From assembly GCA_934630975.1 (NCBI GenBank), contig CAKTXH010000001.1, positions 1-64,000 of the forward strand: a DNA stretch of 64,000 bases, written 5' to 3'. The position numbers were made by a program, and so were the translations under genes. Shown here piece after piece: positions 18,028-26,989 of the stretch (positions within the stretch are counted from its first letter, which is position 1; every line of letters begins with the position of its first letter). A model generated the notes under the pieces. That model had not been told where the DNA came from and ran no database searches. It saw only the letters and a list, made by a program, of their open reading frames with translations. This DNA comes from an uncultured Clostridia bacterium (lineage in GTDB: Bacteria > Bacillota > Clostridia > Christensenellales > Aristaeellaceae).

Positions 18028-18279
18028 TTATGCGGCGTGGTTCGCCTTATATTCCTCCAGCGCGATGGCCAGCTGATCCGGGCAGCTCGTGCCGTTGCGG
18101 CACTGGATGCCCTTCAGGCGGCGGATGGCCTCGTCCACCGTCATGCCGATGACCAGCGCGGCGACGCCCTGCGTGTTGCCCGAGCAGCCGCCGTTGAACT
18201 TGCAGGCGGTGATGATGTTGTTTTCCACCTCGAACTCGATGGAACGGCTGCAAACGTTATGCGTTTTATAGGTATTCAT
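18028..18279 (-). CDS. TSCPD domain protein
   Basis: 83 residues. The C-terminal GTSCPDQLAIALEEY is the motif that names the TSCPD domain, also found at the C-terminus of some ribonucleotide reductases; FNGGCSGNTQGVAALV is the other conserved block. Four cysteines are well placed for metal binding (C10, C32, C58, C63 by approximate count). The function of stand-alone TSCPD proteins is not known to me. The start ATG at 18279 has AGGAGG eight bases upstream; an in-frame ATG further 5' would precede that site. Confidence 0.85.
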   Translation of the reverse strand: MNTYKTHNVCSRSIEFEVENNIITACKFNGGCSGNTQGVAALVIGMTVDEAIRRLKGIQCRNGTSCPDQLAIALEEYKANHAA

Positions 18280-18396
18280 GCTGTTTCCTCCTGTCATGCG
18301 TAAAATGGAACGCGAAAATCAACATTCGACGCGAATCGTGTTTTTCCTGCTTGTGACGCGCGCCGGCTTTTTCTCATAGGCTTGAGGAGAAAGGGT

Positions 18397-19251
18397 GTGG
18401 CGGCGATGGAGGAGCGAATCATCGTCTCGGGAGGCGACGAGGTGCGCGTGTTTGCGCCACCCGGGCGCGAAACGCCGGAGCAAATTCGGCTGGAAGGCGC
18501 GGGAGCGCTCTGCGCATCGCGCGGCACGGTGTTTTGCGCGAGCGATTGGGGCGATATGGTGTGGCGGCTGGATGCAAAGCGGCTTGTGCCGACCGGGCTT
18601 TTCGCAGGCGGGCCGGGGATGAAGCGGCTGTTGCTTTCGCCGGATGGAACGCGTCTTTTCCTGCTCTGCGCGGAAGCGGACAGCGTGCTTTTGCTCGATG
18701 CGCTCTGCGGTCAGCCGCTCGTGCTGGCTAAGGCGGGGCTGAATCCGCAGAACATCGCGCTGGATGAGACGGGCGGCGTTCTGGCAGCCGCGGCGGGTGA
18801 GAGCGGCGAGGTGCTGCTAATGAGCGCGCGTTCCCTGACGCTGCTGCGCCGTTTGTCCATGCCGGGAATTGTGTTTGACGTGTTGCTGCGCGGGGGCGCG
18901 GTGCAGGCGCTCTGCTTAAACGATGCGCTCGATACGACGTTGGTGACGATTCCGCCAATCGGCGCGCGGCAGTTGCTGACGCTTTCCGGCATGCCGGGGC
19001 GGATCATGCCCGATGGAGAGCGGCTGATCTGCGCGACGGAGGGCTTTTTGCATACGGTTTCGGGCGACGGCATGCGCCTTTTACATACGGAACACGCGCC
19101 CGGGCGGGCGAACGCCGCGCTGAGATGCGTGGGCGCGACGCTCTTATGCGATTCACTCAGCGAATGTGTTTTTGCGCGGAGCAGCGGCGGGCGGTGGAGC
19201 CTGTTTTGCAGGCATGCGCGGGATATGCAGCGCCTTTCTGGGAAAGGATAA
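18397..19251 (+). CDS. Beta-propeller-like protein of unknown function
   Basis: 284 residues, cytosolic (no signal or membrane helix). Successive segments of the form LLLSPDGTRLFLLCAEADSV, IALDETGGVLAAAAGESGEV and FDVLLRGGAVQALCLN repeat at about 40-residue spacing, like YncE/lactonase-type beta-propeller blades. No catalytic residue is recognisable. The GTG at 18397 is best supported (AGGAGA six bases upstream); ATG 18406 is the alternative. It is followed by a membrane protein 18 bp later and probably shares its transcript. Confidence 0.65.
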   Translation: MAAMEERIIVSGGDEVRVFAPPGRETPEQIRLEGAGALCASRGTVFCASDWGDMVWRLDAKRLVPTGLFAGGPGMKRLLLSPDGTRLFLLCAEADSVLLLDALCGQPLVLAKAGLNPQNIALDETGGVLAAAAGESGEVLLMSARSLTLLRRLSMPGIVFDVLLRGGAVQALCLNDALDTTLVTIPPIGARQLLTLSGMPGRIMPDGERLICATEGFLHTVSGDGMRLLHTEHAPGRANAALRCVGATLLCDSLSECVFARSSGGRWSLFCRHARDMQRLSGKG

Positions 19252-19269
19252 AGCCGGGAGGCGGACGAA

Positions 19270-19845
19270 TTGGCGAAAAAGTGGCGGCGGCGCATGGGCG
19301 TGATGATTTTGTGCTCGATGGCGGGAACAACGCTGATGCTGGCTTTGCAGGGGCGGATTCAGGAAGCGGTTCCGCTGCATCTGTGCAGCGTGTCGGCGCT
19401 TGCAGCGGCAATGCTCGCGTTTGTTCCCGTACCGGGCATTGTAGATTTTCTCTGGCTGCTCGGCATGCCGGGGGCGGTTCTGGCGCTCGTCTTTCCCGCG
19501 CCCGCCGTCAGCCGATGGCAGACGTTGTTTACGGCCTGCTATGTGCTCACCCACGCGCTGATTGTGCTCATCGGCCTGAGCGCGCTGGCGATGAGCGAAT
19601 GGCCGCGCGCCGGACGAGTGCCGCGGATGCTGACAGCTTTGCAGGCGCTGGCCGTTACGGCTTTTTTCGCTAATCGCGCGCTCGGAACGGATTTCCTCTT
19701 CCTGGCCGCGCCGCCGGGCGGGACGCCGCTGGAATGGATATATCGTGCGGATTACGGGCTGTATATCGCGTTTTTACAGGGCATGATGGCGCTGCTTGCG
19801 TTGCTGATGGAAGGCGCGGGAAAGCGGCTTTTCGGGCGGGGATGA
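19270..19845 (+). CDS. YwaF-like integral membrane protein
   Basis: 191 residues with about six membrane helices. PLHLCSVSALAAAM (about 33-47) and ALGTDFLFLAAPPGGTPLEW (about 137-156) match the conserved motifs of the YwaF/TMEM164-type family (TIGR02206), whose activity in bacteria is unknown. The start is TTG behind GGGAGG. It forms a two-gene unit with the propeller protein and ends at a terminator. Confidence 0.75.
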   Translation: MAKKWRRRMGVMILCSMAGTTLMLALQGRIQEAVPLHLCSVSALAAAMLAFVPVPGIVDFLWLLGMPGAVLALVFPAPAVSRWQTLFTACYVLTHALIVLIGLSALAMSEWPRAGRVPRMLTALQALAVTAFFANRALGTDFLFLAAPPGGTPLEWIYRADYGLYIAFLQGMMALLALLMEGAGKRLFGRG

Positions 19846-19863
19846 TCGACCCGCCGATTTTTT
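19832..19863 (+). terminator. Terminator after the YwaF-like gene
   Basis: TCGGGCGGG and CCCGCCGA (one bulge) followed by TTTTTTCG; the stem overlaps the end of the coding sequence. Confidence 0.8.
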
Positions 19864-19866
19864 CGC

Positions 19867-19895
19867 TATACAAATTTCGCCGGATGCGGTATAAT
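19867..19895 (+). promoter_or_regulatory. Promoter of the DUF2232-rplI-dnaB block
   Basis: TATAAT (19890-19895) has a weak -35 box, TATACA (19867-19872), at 17-bp spacing. It starts right after the preceding terminator. Confidence 0.6.
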
Positions 19896-19963
19896 AAACT
19901 GCAATGATGACATCTTTTGCGGATCATTTTCGCCCGTGATGTTTAAAAAAGAAGGGATTCACA

Positions 19964-21037
19964 TTGGAAAACAAGAATATATCCTTGCTTCGCCGCTCGA
20001 ACCAATGGGGGCTGACGGTGCTGAGCATCGTGCTTTGCCTGCTGTTTTCGCCGATGCTGGCCATGTCCGCGTTTGTGCCGCAGGGCATGACGCTTGTGCC
20101 GATTGCGCTTCTCCTGCTGCTGGGGTATGTCGGCCCGGTCAGCGCAGCGACGTGCACGGCGATTCTCGTGACGCTCAGCACGGTGGTTTTCGGCTTCTGG
20201 GGCGCGGCGCTTTCCGCGCTGCTGCTTGTGCCGGTGCTGGTTGTTTCGGGCTACATGGTCGAGCACGAGCGGGGCTTCTGGCAGAGCACGGCGGGTTCCG
20301 GCGTGATGATGTTCGTCTCCATCGGGCTGGCGATGCTGCTGGTCAGCGCGCTGGCGGGGACGGATGTGGTGACGGTCATGTCCGACATGATGCGTCAGGC
20401 GTTTTCGATTTCTCAGGCGTTTGGCGATATGGTGCTGACCATGATGATGCAGCTCGGAGCGATTACGACGACGAGCGGCAGCGCGGTGGATATTGCCTCG
20501 CTGGATGCCGCGACGCGCGGGCAGCTCATCGAGCAGCTCGTGCTGGCGATGGATACGGTAATGCGGCTGGAAATCCCGATGCAGATGGCGACGGGTTCTG
20601 TGGCCGCGGGCGTGCTGGGGCAGTCTGTGCTGCGCAAGGGCGTGCTTTCCCGCGGGGACAAGGTGGATTATCCGCCGCTGCGCACGTGGTCCGTGCCGAA
20701 AGGCTGGGGGCGCGTACTGGGCGCGACGCTAGCGGCGCTGTATGTGCTGACGCTGGTTGTGCCGAGCATTACGAGCAGCATGTTCTACGTCTTTACCGGC
20801 GTGTTTGAGCAGATTTTCGCCTTGCAGGGCATTGCCGCCGTGTGTTATTATCTGCATGGCAGGGGCAAGGGCCGCGTGGCGCAGGGCATCGTCTTTGCGC
20901 TGGGCTATTTTGTCATTCGCCCCGCCGCGATTCTGATCGGCATCGCGGATCAGACGTTCGACGTCGTCCATCGCCGCGAGAAAATGGAGGAGGAAATGCC
21001 GAATCCGTTTGATCCGCGCACACATGATGAAAAATAA
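19964..21037 (+). CDS. DUF2232 (YybS-like) membrane protein
   Basis: 357 residues with about eight membrane helices and the [19 protein letters not shown] start typical of the DUF2232/YybS family. Its place directly ahead of rplI and dnaB is the classical Firmicutes order (yybS-yybT-rplI-dnaC), except that the c-di-AMP phosphodiesterase gene gdpP/yybT is missing between them. The biochemical role is unknown. Translation starts at TTG behind GAAGGGA. Confidence 0.8.
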   Translation: MENKNISLLRRSNQWGLTVLSIVLCLLFSPMLAMSAFVPQGMTLVPIALLLLLGYVGPVSAATCTAILVTLSTVVFGFWGAALSALLLVPVLVVSGYMVEHERGFWQSTAGSGVMMFVSIGLAMLLVSALAGTDVVTVMSDMMRQAFSISQAFGDMVLTMMMQLGAITTTSGSAVDIASLDAATRGQLIEQLVLAMDTVMRLEIPMQMATGSVAAGVLGQSVLRKGVLSRGDKVDYPPLRTWSVPKGWGRVLGATLAALYVLTLVVPSITSSMFYVFTGVFEQIFALQGIAAVCYYLHGRGKGRVAQGIVFALGYFVIRPAAILIGIADQTFDVVHRREKMEEEMPNPFDPRTHDEK

Positions 21038-21057
21038 GATTTCGGGAGGATAAAGCT

Positions 21058-21501
21058 ATGAAAGTGATTTTGCTCAAGGATATCAAGGGAACCGGCAAGA
21101 AGGATCAGATCATCGAGGCTTCCGACGGATTTGCCCGCAACTTCCTTTTCCCCAAGGGGCTGGCGCGCGAGGCGAGCGCAACGAACCTGAACGCCATCGA
21201 GAACGCGAAAGCCGCGCAGAAGCACCGCGAGGATGTTGAGCGCGCCAAGGCGGAGGAGACCCGCAAGGCGCTTTCCGGCAAGGCGATCAAGATCATCGCG
21301 CGCGGCGCGGAGGGCGGTCGGCTTTACGGCTCCGTCACCGCGCAGGAGATTGCCGACGAGCTGTTTAAGCAGTACGGCGTGAAGGTGGAAAAGCGCCGCA
21401 TCGAGGTGGCCAATATCCGCAACGCGGGCGATTTTACCGTTAATGTGTGGCTTTATGCGGGCATTACGGCGGAGATGACCGCCAAGGTCGAGGTCGGCTG
21501 A
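21058..21501 (+). CDS. rplI: 50S ribosomal protein L9
   Basis: 147 residues. The N-terminal domain [20 protein letters not shown] with [20 protein letters not shown] sequence and the long connecting helix ([21 protein letters not shown]) to the C-terminal domain ([16 protein letters not shown]) are the full L9 plan. L9 spans the large-subunit surface near L1 and helps keep the reading frame. Ribosome site GGGAGG. Confidence 0.97.
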   Translation: MKVILLKDIKGTGKKDQIIEASDGFARNFLFPKGLAREASATNLNAIENAKAAQKHREDVERAKAEETRKALSGKAIKIIARGAEGGRLYGSVTAQEIADELFKQYGVKVEKRRIEVANIRNAGDFTVNVWLYAGITAEMTAKVEVG

Positions 21502-21573
21502 TCCATACAACGCACTGGGTTTTCCTCCTGAAAAGGGGGAAAGCCCTATCTTTTGTTAAAAGGGGAGAACATT

Positions 21574-22917
21574 GTGGACGAGGCAGTTATGCGCGTACCG
21601 CCCAACAATGCCGATGCGGAAAAAAGCGTTTTAGGCTGCATGATGCAGGACAGGGAATCCCTGTCGCTGGCCTTTGAACTGCTTGCGGCGGATGATTTCT
21701 ATCAGCCCGCCAACCGGGAAATTTTCGACGCGATGCATACGCTGAACACGCAGGGCATGCCCATCGACCTGGTGACGGTGGATGACGAGCTGACCCGGCG
21801 CGGTACGCTGGAGGGCGTGGGCGGCACGAATTATCTCATCGAACTGAGCCAGTGCATGCCTTCCACGGTCAACGCGCGCGCCTATGTGCAGATTGTGGAT
21901 GAAAAGGCGACGCTGCGCCGCATGATCAAGGCGACGGGCGATATCGCTTCCGCCTGCTATCAGCAGACCGAGGCGGTCAGCGACATCCTCGGCGTGGCGG
22001 AAAAGTCGATCTTTGATATCATCATGCGCCGCCATGAAGGAAGTACGCTGACGCATATTGCGGACGTTCTGCCGGATACCTATCTGCGCATCGAGCAGCT
22101 GACCGAGCTGAAGGGCGGCATTGACGGCGTGCCGACGGGTTTTGTGGATTTGGATAATCTGCTGACCGGCCTGCACGGCGGCGAGCTGGTGATTGTCGGC
22201 GCGCGTCCTTCGATGGGCAAAACCAGCTTCGGCATGAACCTGATCGGCTACGCGGCGACGATGGCAGGCAAGACGACGGCCGTTTTTTCGCTGGAAATGC
22301 CGAAGGATCAGCTCGCGATGCGCCTTCTGTGCGCGGATGCGCGCGTGGATATGCAGGCCGTCCGCCACGGCTCGCTGCGCGACGAGGACTGGATTTCGCT
22401 TTCCTCTACGCTCGGCCCGCTGGCGGCCTCCAACATCTATATTGACGATACGTCCGGCATTACGCCCTCGCAGCTGCGCTCCCGCTGCCGCAGGTTGAAA
22501 ATGGAGCATGGGCTGGATATGATCATGGTCGATTATTTGCAGCTGATGAGCGCGGACGGCCATGTCGAGAACCGCCAGAACGAGGTCAGCGAGATTTCGC
22601 GCAACCTCAAGAGCATCGCCAAGGAGCTGAACGTGCCGCTGGTTGCGTTGGCGCAGCTCTCCCGCGCGGGCGCACAGAGAAGCGATAAGCGGCCGATTCT
22701 TTCCGACCTGCGCGACTCCGGCGCTATCGAACAGGATGCAGACGTGATCATGTTCCTGCATCGCGAGGAATATTACGACCCCAACACCGAGGATAAGAAC
22801 ATCGCAGAGGTGATCGTCGCCAAACAGCGTAACGGCCCTCTGGGCACGGTGAAGCTGGCGTGGCTGGGGCAATATACGCGCTTTGCCAGCCTCCAACAGG
22901 GCGGCGCGGCGCAGTAA
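21574..22917 (+). CDS. dnaB: Replicative DNA helicase DnaB
   Basis: 447 residues. The N-terminal domain (PPNNADAEKSVLGCMMQD) binds primase and regulators; the RecA-type C-terminal motor has Walker A GARPSMGKTS (residues 209-218), Walker B LDMIMVDYLQLM and the QLSRAGAQR motif. It unwinds DNA at the replication fork as a hexamer. I chose GTG 21574, seven bases after GGGGA; an upstream TTG would include that site. It follows rplI, a standard Firmicutes linkage, and precedes topB. Confidence 0.97.
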   Translation: MDEAVMRVPPNNADAEKSVLGCMMQDRESLSLAFELLAADDFYQPANREIFDAMHTLNTQGMPIDLVTVDDELTRRGTLEGVGGTNYLIELSQCMPSTVNARAYVQIVDEKATLRRMIKATGDIASACYQQTEAVSDILGVAEKSIFDIIMRRHEGSTLTHIADVLPDTYLRIEQLTELKGGIDGVPTGFVDLDNLLTGLHGGELVIVGARPSMGKTSFGMNLIGYAATMAGKTTAVFSLEMPKDQLAMRLLCADARVDMQAVRHGSLRDEDWISLSSTLGPLAASNIYIDDTSGITPSQLRSRCRRLKMEHGLDMIMVDYLQLMSADGHVENRQNEVSEISRNLKSIAKELNVPLVALAQLSRAGAQRSDKRPILSDLRDSGAIEQDADVIMFLHREEYYDPNTEDKNIAEVIVAKQRNGPLGTVKLAWLGQYTRFASLQQGGAAQ

Positions 22918-22933
22918 TTCATGAGGTGAAGCC

Positions 22934-25021
22934 ATGCAAACGCTTGTCGTTGCCGAAAAACCTTCCGTCGCGCGGGATATTGCCCGCGTGCTAGGCGCAA
23001 AGGACAGGGGCGAGAACTGCCTGATCGGCGGCGGCTATGTGGTCACATGGGCGCTTGGGCATCTGGTCACGCTCAAGGAGCCGCAGGAGCTTGACGAGCG
23101 GTATACCCGTTGGCGCGCGGAGGATCTGCCCATTCTGCCGGAAAAGATGGAAACCAAGGTCATCAAAAAGACGAAAAACCAGTTTCTCTCCGTCAAAAAA
23201 TGGATGAACGACAAAAACACGCAGGATATCATCTGCGCGACGGACTCCGGGCGCGAGGGCGAGCTGATTTTCCGCTATATCTACGAGCAGGCGGGCTGCA
23301 AAAAGCCGGTGCGGCGGCTGTGGATATCCTCCATGACGGACGAAGCCATTCGCGCGGGCTTTGACAGCCTGCGCCCTTCGGCGGATTACGACGCGCTGTA
23401 CGCCAGCGCGCGCTGCCGGGCGGATGCGGATTGGCTCATCGGCATGAACGCGACGCGGGCATATACGATTCGCTACAACGTGCTGCTCTCCATCGGGCGG
23501 GTGCAGACGCCGACGCTGAGCATGATCGTCAAGCGCCGCAGGGAAATCGACGCGTTTGTACCCAAGCCGTTTTACACGGTGCGCGCGGATTTCGGCGACT
23601 ATCAGGGCGTGTATATCGACAAAAAAGGCGAGCGCAGGCTGGAAACCGAGGAGGCGGCGCAGCAGATTGTGCAGCGCGTTTCCGGCCGGTCGGCGAAGGT
23701 GACACAGGCCGCGCGCGAGCATAAAAGCGTTTGGCCGCCGCTGCTGTACGATTTGACGACGCTCCAGCGCGAGGCGAACGCCCAACTGGGGTTTACCGCG
23801 AAAAAGACGCTGGCGACGGCGCAGAAGCTCTACGAGCAGCACAAACTGCTGACCTACCCGAGAACGGACAGCCGCTATCTGTCCCACGATATGCTCGGCA
23901 AGGTGCAATCGACGCTGGGCAGCTATGACGGCGCGCTTCAACCCATCGGCGAACAGGCGCTTGCCTATGGTGTTCGAATGACCAAGCGCGTATTTGACGA
24001 CGCAAAGCTGACGGATCACCACGCGATTATCCCGACGGGTAAGCGCGCGGATCGCGTGAACCTGACTGCGGATGAGCGCAAGCTGTATGAAATGGTCGCC
24101 AAACGACTGGCGGCGGCGTTTTACCCCAATTACGAATACGACGCGCTGCGCGTGGTGACGACCTGCGGGGAGGACGATTTTCTCAGCACGGGTAAAGCTG
24201 TTACGCAGGAGGGCTGGAAAGCCGTCTACGGCGGAGAGGAGACGAAGAGCCGCCGCAAAAAGAAGACGGAGGACGACGAGCAGCAGCTCCCCGCGCTGGC
24301 CGTCGGCGACGAGCGGCTCTGCAAAGGCGCGCAGGCAGTACGGGATCAGACCAAGCCGCCGAAGGAATACAACGACGCAAGCATCCTGCTGGATATGGAG
24401 CATGCCGGGCGGCAGATTGCGGACGAGGAGATTCGCGAACAGATGAAGGATTGCGCGCTCGGCACACCGGCGACACGCGCGGCCATCATCGAGCGGCTGA
24501 TTGACGTGGGCTATGTGCAGCGCAGCGGCAAGAACCTCGTGGCGACGGAAAAAGGCGTGCACCTGATTGAAGCTGTGCCGCCGGAAATCGCTTCGCCGGA
24601 GACGACGGGCCGCTGGGAGCGCGCGCTGGCGGAAATCGCCCGAGGCAGCGACGGCGAAGCGCGTTTCCGGCAGGGCATTGCGCGATTGGCGGCGTTTCTG
24701 GTTCAAAATGCGGCGGGCGCGCCGGACGTGGCCTTTGCCAAAGAGGAGCGGCGCGGCAAAAAGCGCGTGCCGACGCTGGGCGTGGCCTGCCCTATTTGCG
24801 GGCAGGGCAAGGTGGCGGAAAACAGCAAGGGTTTTTACTGCACCCGCTTTCGGGAAGGCTGCAAATTCACCATTTGGAAAGATGCGCTGACCCGGGCGGG
24901 CGGCCCGGCGCTGACCGCCAAACTGCTCAAGCTGTGCATGGAGAAGAAGGATGTGCGCGGCTCGACGGGCACGATCCACTACGACGCGGGACAGATTCGG
25001 TTCACGGCGGGAGAACGATAA
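22934..25021 (+). CDS. topB: DNA topoisomerase III (type IA)
   Basis: 695 residues. The N-terminal TOPRIM domain reads VVAEKPSVARDIARVLG with ATDSGREGELIFRYIYEQ; the type IA core has SIGRVQTPTLSMIV and the catalytic tyrosine in LLTYPRTDSRYL (Y308). A C-terminal four-cysteine zinc finger follows (CPICGQG...FYCTRFREGCKF, about 618-646). TopB decatenates DNA and resolves recombination intermediates, which fits its position next to dnaB. Topoisomerase III of this kind also occurs on mobile elements, but the flanking genes here are chromosomal. Confidence 0.95.
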   Translation: MQTLVVAEKPSVARDIARVLGAKDRGENCLIGGGYVVTWALGHLVTLKEPQELDERYTRWRAEDLPILPEKMETKVIKKTKNQFLSVKKWMNDKNTQDIICATDSGREGELIFRYIYEQAGCKKPVRRLWISSMTDEAIRAGFDSLRPSADYDALYASARCRADADWLIGMNATRAYTIRYNVLLSIGRVQTPTLSMIVKRRREIDAFVPKPFYTVRADFGDYQGVYIDKKGERRLETEEAAQQIVQRVSGRSAKVTQAAREHKSVWPPLLYDLTTLQREANAQLGFTAKKTLATAQKLYEQHKLLTYPRTDSRYLSHDMLGKVQSTLGSYDGALQPIGEQALAYGVRMTKRVFDDAKLTDHHAIIPTGKRADRVNLTADERKLYEMVAKRLAAAFYPNYEYDALRVVTTCGEDDFLSTGKAVTQEGWKAVYGGEETKSRRKKKTEDDEQQLPALAVGDERLCKGAQAVRDQTKPPKEYNDASILLDMEHAGRQIADEEIREQMKDCALGTPATRAAIIERLIDVGYVQRSGKNLVATEKGVHLIEAVPPEIASPETTGRWERALAEIARGSDGEARFRQGIARLAAFLVQNAAGAPDVAFAKEERRGKKRVPTLGVACPICGQGKVAENSKGFYCTRFREGCKFTIWKDALTRAGGPALTAKLLKLCMEKKDVRGSTGTIHYDAGQIRFTAGER

Positions 25022-25034
25022 AGGAGCGACGGCC

Positions 25035-25514
25035 ATGTTTTATACGGAAAAGAGAACGGAAGAAAACAAGCTGCATTTGCGGCGGGAGATGCTCAAAATG
25101 CTGTTGGCGATGCTCCCGTTTTTCGCGCTTTGCGTCGCGGGCTTCGTGATGCGCAACCAGACGCTTTGCACGGCGGGGTTGATTCTGACCTGCGCCGCGG
25201 CGATTTTTGTCGGCGATTTGTATGTGATGCCGCTTGTTCGGTACGGCCGTTTTCTGCGCGATCTGTTCACCGGCCTGTCGCGCAAAACGGCGGGCACGCT
25301 GGTGCGCGTCGGCGATGAGGAAGTGTATGAGAACGGCGTGTTTTTCCATGAGATGATTGTCAACATCTATGAAGATATGGCGGCGGAGGGCGAACGGCTC
25401 TTTTTGATTGAGCCGGATATGCCCTTTGACGCGGCGCTGATTGGGCATGACGTTGCGGTGACGAGCCACGATAAAGTGGTGCTGGCCGTTGAGCCGCTGG
25501 GGGCAAAAGCATGA
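25035..25514 (+). CDS. Small membrane protein of unknown function
   Basis: 159 residues. Two membrane helices (about 18-37 and 43-62) are followed by a soluble ~90-residue domain with many acidic residues (VRVGDEEVYENGVFFHEMIVNIYEDM). No family is recognised. AAGGAG precedes the ATG. The gene overlaps the next one by four bases (ATGA), so the two are translationally coupled. Confidence 0.7.
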   Translation: MFYTEKRTEENKLHLRREMLKMLLAMLPFFALCVAGFVMRNQTLCTAGLILTCAAAIFVGDLYVMPLVRYGRFLRDLFTGLSRKTAGTLVRVGDEEVYENGVFFHEMIVNIYEDMAAEGERLFLIEPDMPFDAALIGHDVAVTSHDKVVLAVEPLGAKA

Positions 25515-26839
25515 ACCACACACGTCAATTCCTTGCCCGGCTGGAGGAAAAAACGGCGTTTCGAGCCTGCGTCTTCGCTGCAATTCTCGCGTTGACGGCG
25601 GGTACGCTGTTTTTGCTGAATCTGCATACGCCGCTGCAAATGGACGACTACGATTATTCGTTCAGTTGGAGCACGGGCAAACCACTTGCCGGGGTAGCGG
25701 ATGTGCTGGCCTCTCAGAAAGCGCATTATCGGCTGTGGGGCGGGCGCAGCGTGGTGCATACGCTGGCACAGCTTTTTCTGTATTGGGGCAAGGACGTATT
25801 CAACATAGCGAATACGGCAATGTATGTGCTGTTTGTGCTGGAATTGTATACGCTGGCCAAACCAAAGGGAAGGCGCTTCTGCTGGCCGGTGCTGCTGACG
25901 ATTCACGCGGCGCTGTTCACGCTGGTTCCGTTTTTCGGCACGGTATTTCTGTGGCTGGACGGCGCATGCAATTACCTGTGGGGCACGGCGCTTGCGCTCC
26001 TGCCGCTGCTTATCGTTCCGCGCCTGTTGGAAGGCGGACATATTGCGCTGAGCGTAATCGGCGTTCTGCTCTGCTTTTTGAGCGGCTGGACGAACGAAAA
26101 CGCGGCCTGCGGCATATTGGCGGCGGTGTTCCTGCTGCTGGCGGTCAGGCTGTATCGGCGGGAAAAGGTGCCGATGGCCGCGTGGCTTTGTCTGGCGGCG
26201 CAGGCGGTTGGCGCGGCGGTGATGATACTCGCGCCGGGCAACTTTGCGCGCGCGTCGGCCTATGCATACGATTCGATGCTGCTGGAAATCATCAAACGGC
26301 TGGCGCGCATCACGCTCTATCTGGTTATTTATGCAGGCGTTTTGCTGCTGGCAATGCCGATTGTTCACGGAACGGGGCGGGCGCTTCATGCGCCGATGCG
26401 AAGCGGGCGGGCGGCATGGCTGCTGCTGGCGGCGCTGTTGAGCGCCTATGCAATGGCCGCTTCGCCGGAATTGTCAGATCGGTCGTATACCTGCGTGATC
26501 GCGCTGACGCTTTGCGCGCTGGCCACGCTGGTCGGCGATGTGGACGCGCATACCCGGGCGCTGGATGCGGCCAAGCTCTGCGCGCTGCCGCTGGCGCTCC
26601 TCCTGCTCAGCTATGGCGGCTATCAGGCGGTGAAAGACGTCTGCGCGCATGAAACGGCGTGGAATGCGCAGATTGAAAGCGTGGAAGCGGCGGCGCGGAG
26701 CGGCGAGAGCGAAGTGAAAATCACTTCAATCGAGAGTTATTCGCGCTATACCATGAAGATTGCGCTGGAGCCGAACGCGGACAGCTGGCCGAACAGCACG
26801 CTTTCCAAATGGTACGGAATTCGGATATATGGCGAGTGA
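25511..26839 (+). CDS. DUF6056-type polytopic membrane protein
   Basis: 442 residues with about ten membrane helices. The features THTPLQMDDYDYSFSW-like N-terminal loop (DDYDYSFSW), WGGRSVVHTLAQLFL, SGWTNENAACGI and APGNFARA are those of the DUF6056 family, membrane proteins that resemble GT-C-type glycosyltransferases with an acidic pair in the first extracytoplasmic loop. A role in surface glycan decoration is likely by family resemblance only. It is coupled to the preceding small membrane gene. Confidence 0.72.
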   Translation: MNHTRQFLARLEEKTAFRACVFAAILALTAGTLFLLNLHTPLQMDDYDYSFSWSTGKPLAGVADVLASQKAHYRLWGGRSVVHTLAQLFLYWGKDVFNIANTAMYVLFVLELYTLAKPKGRRFCWPVLLTIHAALFTLVPFFGTVFLWLDGACNYLWGTALALLPLLIVPRLLEGGHIALSVIGVLLCFLSGWTNENAACGILAAVFLLLAVRLYRREKVPMAAWLCLAAQAVGAAVMILAPGNFARASAYAYDSMLLEIIKRLARITLYLVIYAGVLLLAMPIVHGTGRALHAPMRSGRAAWLLLAALLSAYAMAASPELSDRSYTCVIALTLCALATLVGDVDAHTRALDAAKLCALPLALLLLSYGGYQAVKDVCAHETAWNAQIESVEAAARSGESEVKITSIESYSRYTMKIALEPNADSWPNSTLSKWYGIRIYGE

Positions 26840-26916
26840 ATTGTGTTCTTTTTGTGAATTTGAACGAAAAAAGGGCGCATTTGAGCCGCAAAGAAGCATT
26901 AGCGGCTTTGACGCGC

Positions 26917-26945
26917 TTGACAAGTTGCTGACAGCTCATTATAAT
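26917..26945 (+). promoter_or_regulatory. Promoter of the foldase gene
   Basis: TTGACA (26917-26922), exactly 17 bp, TATAAT (26940-26945): a perfect sigma-A consensus, so this gene is probably strongly expressed. Confidence 0.88.
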
Positions 26946-26989
26946 TAGTCGTATATTGCCGAGTAGAGGCTGAAAGGAAGAGAACGAAC

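Noticed and set aside
22934..25021. topB as evidence of an integrated conjugative element
   Set aside because: Type IA topoisomerases occur on such elements, but here the neighbours are rplI and dnaB and no transfer, integrase or relaxase gene is present.
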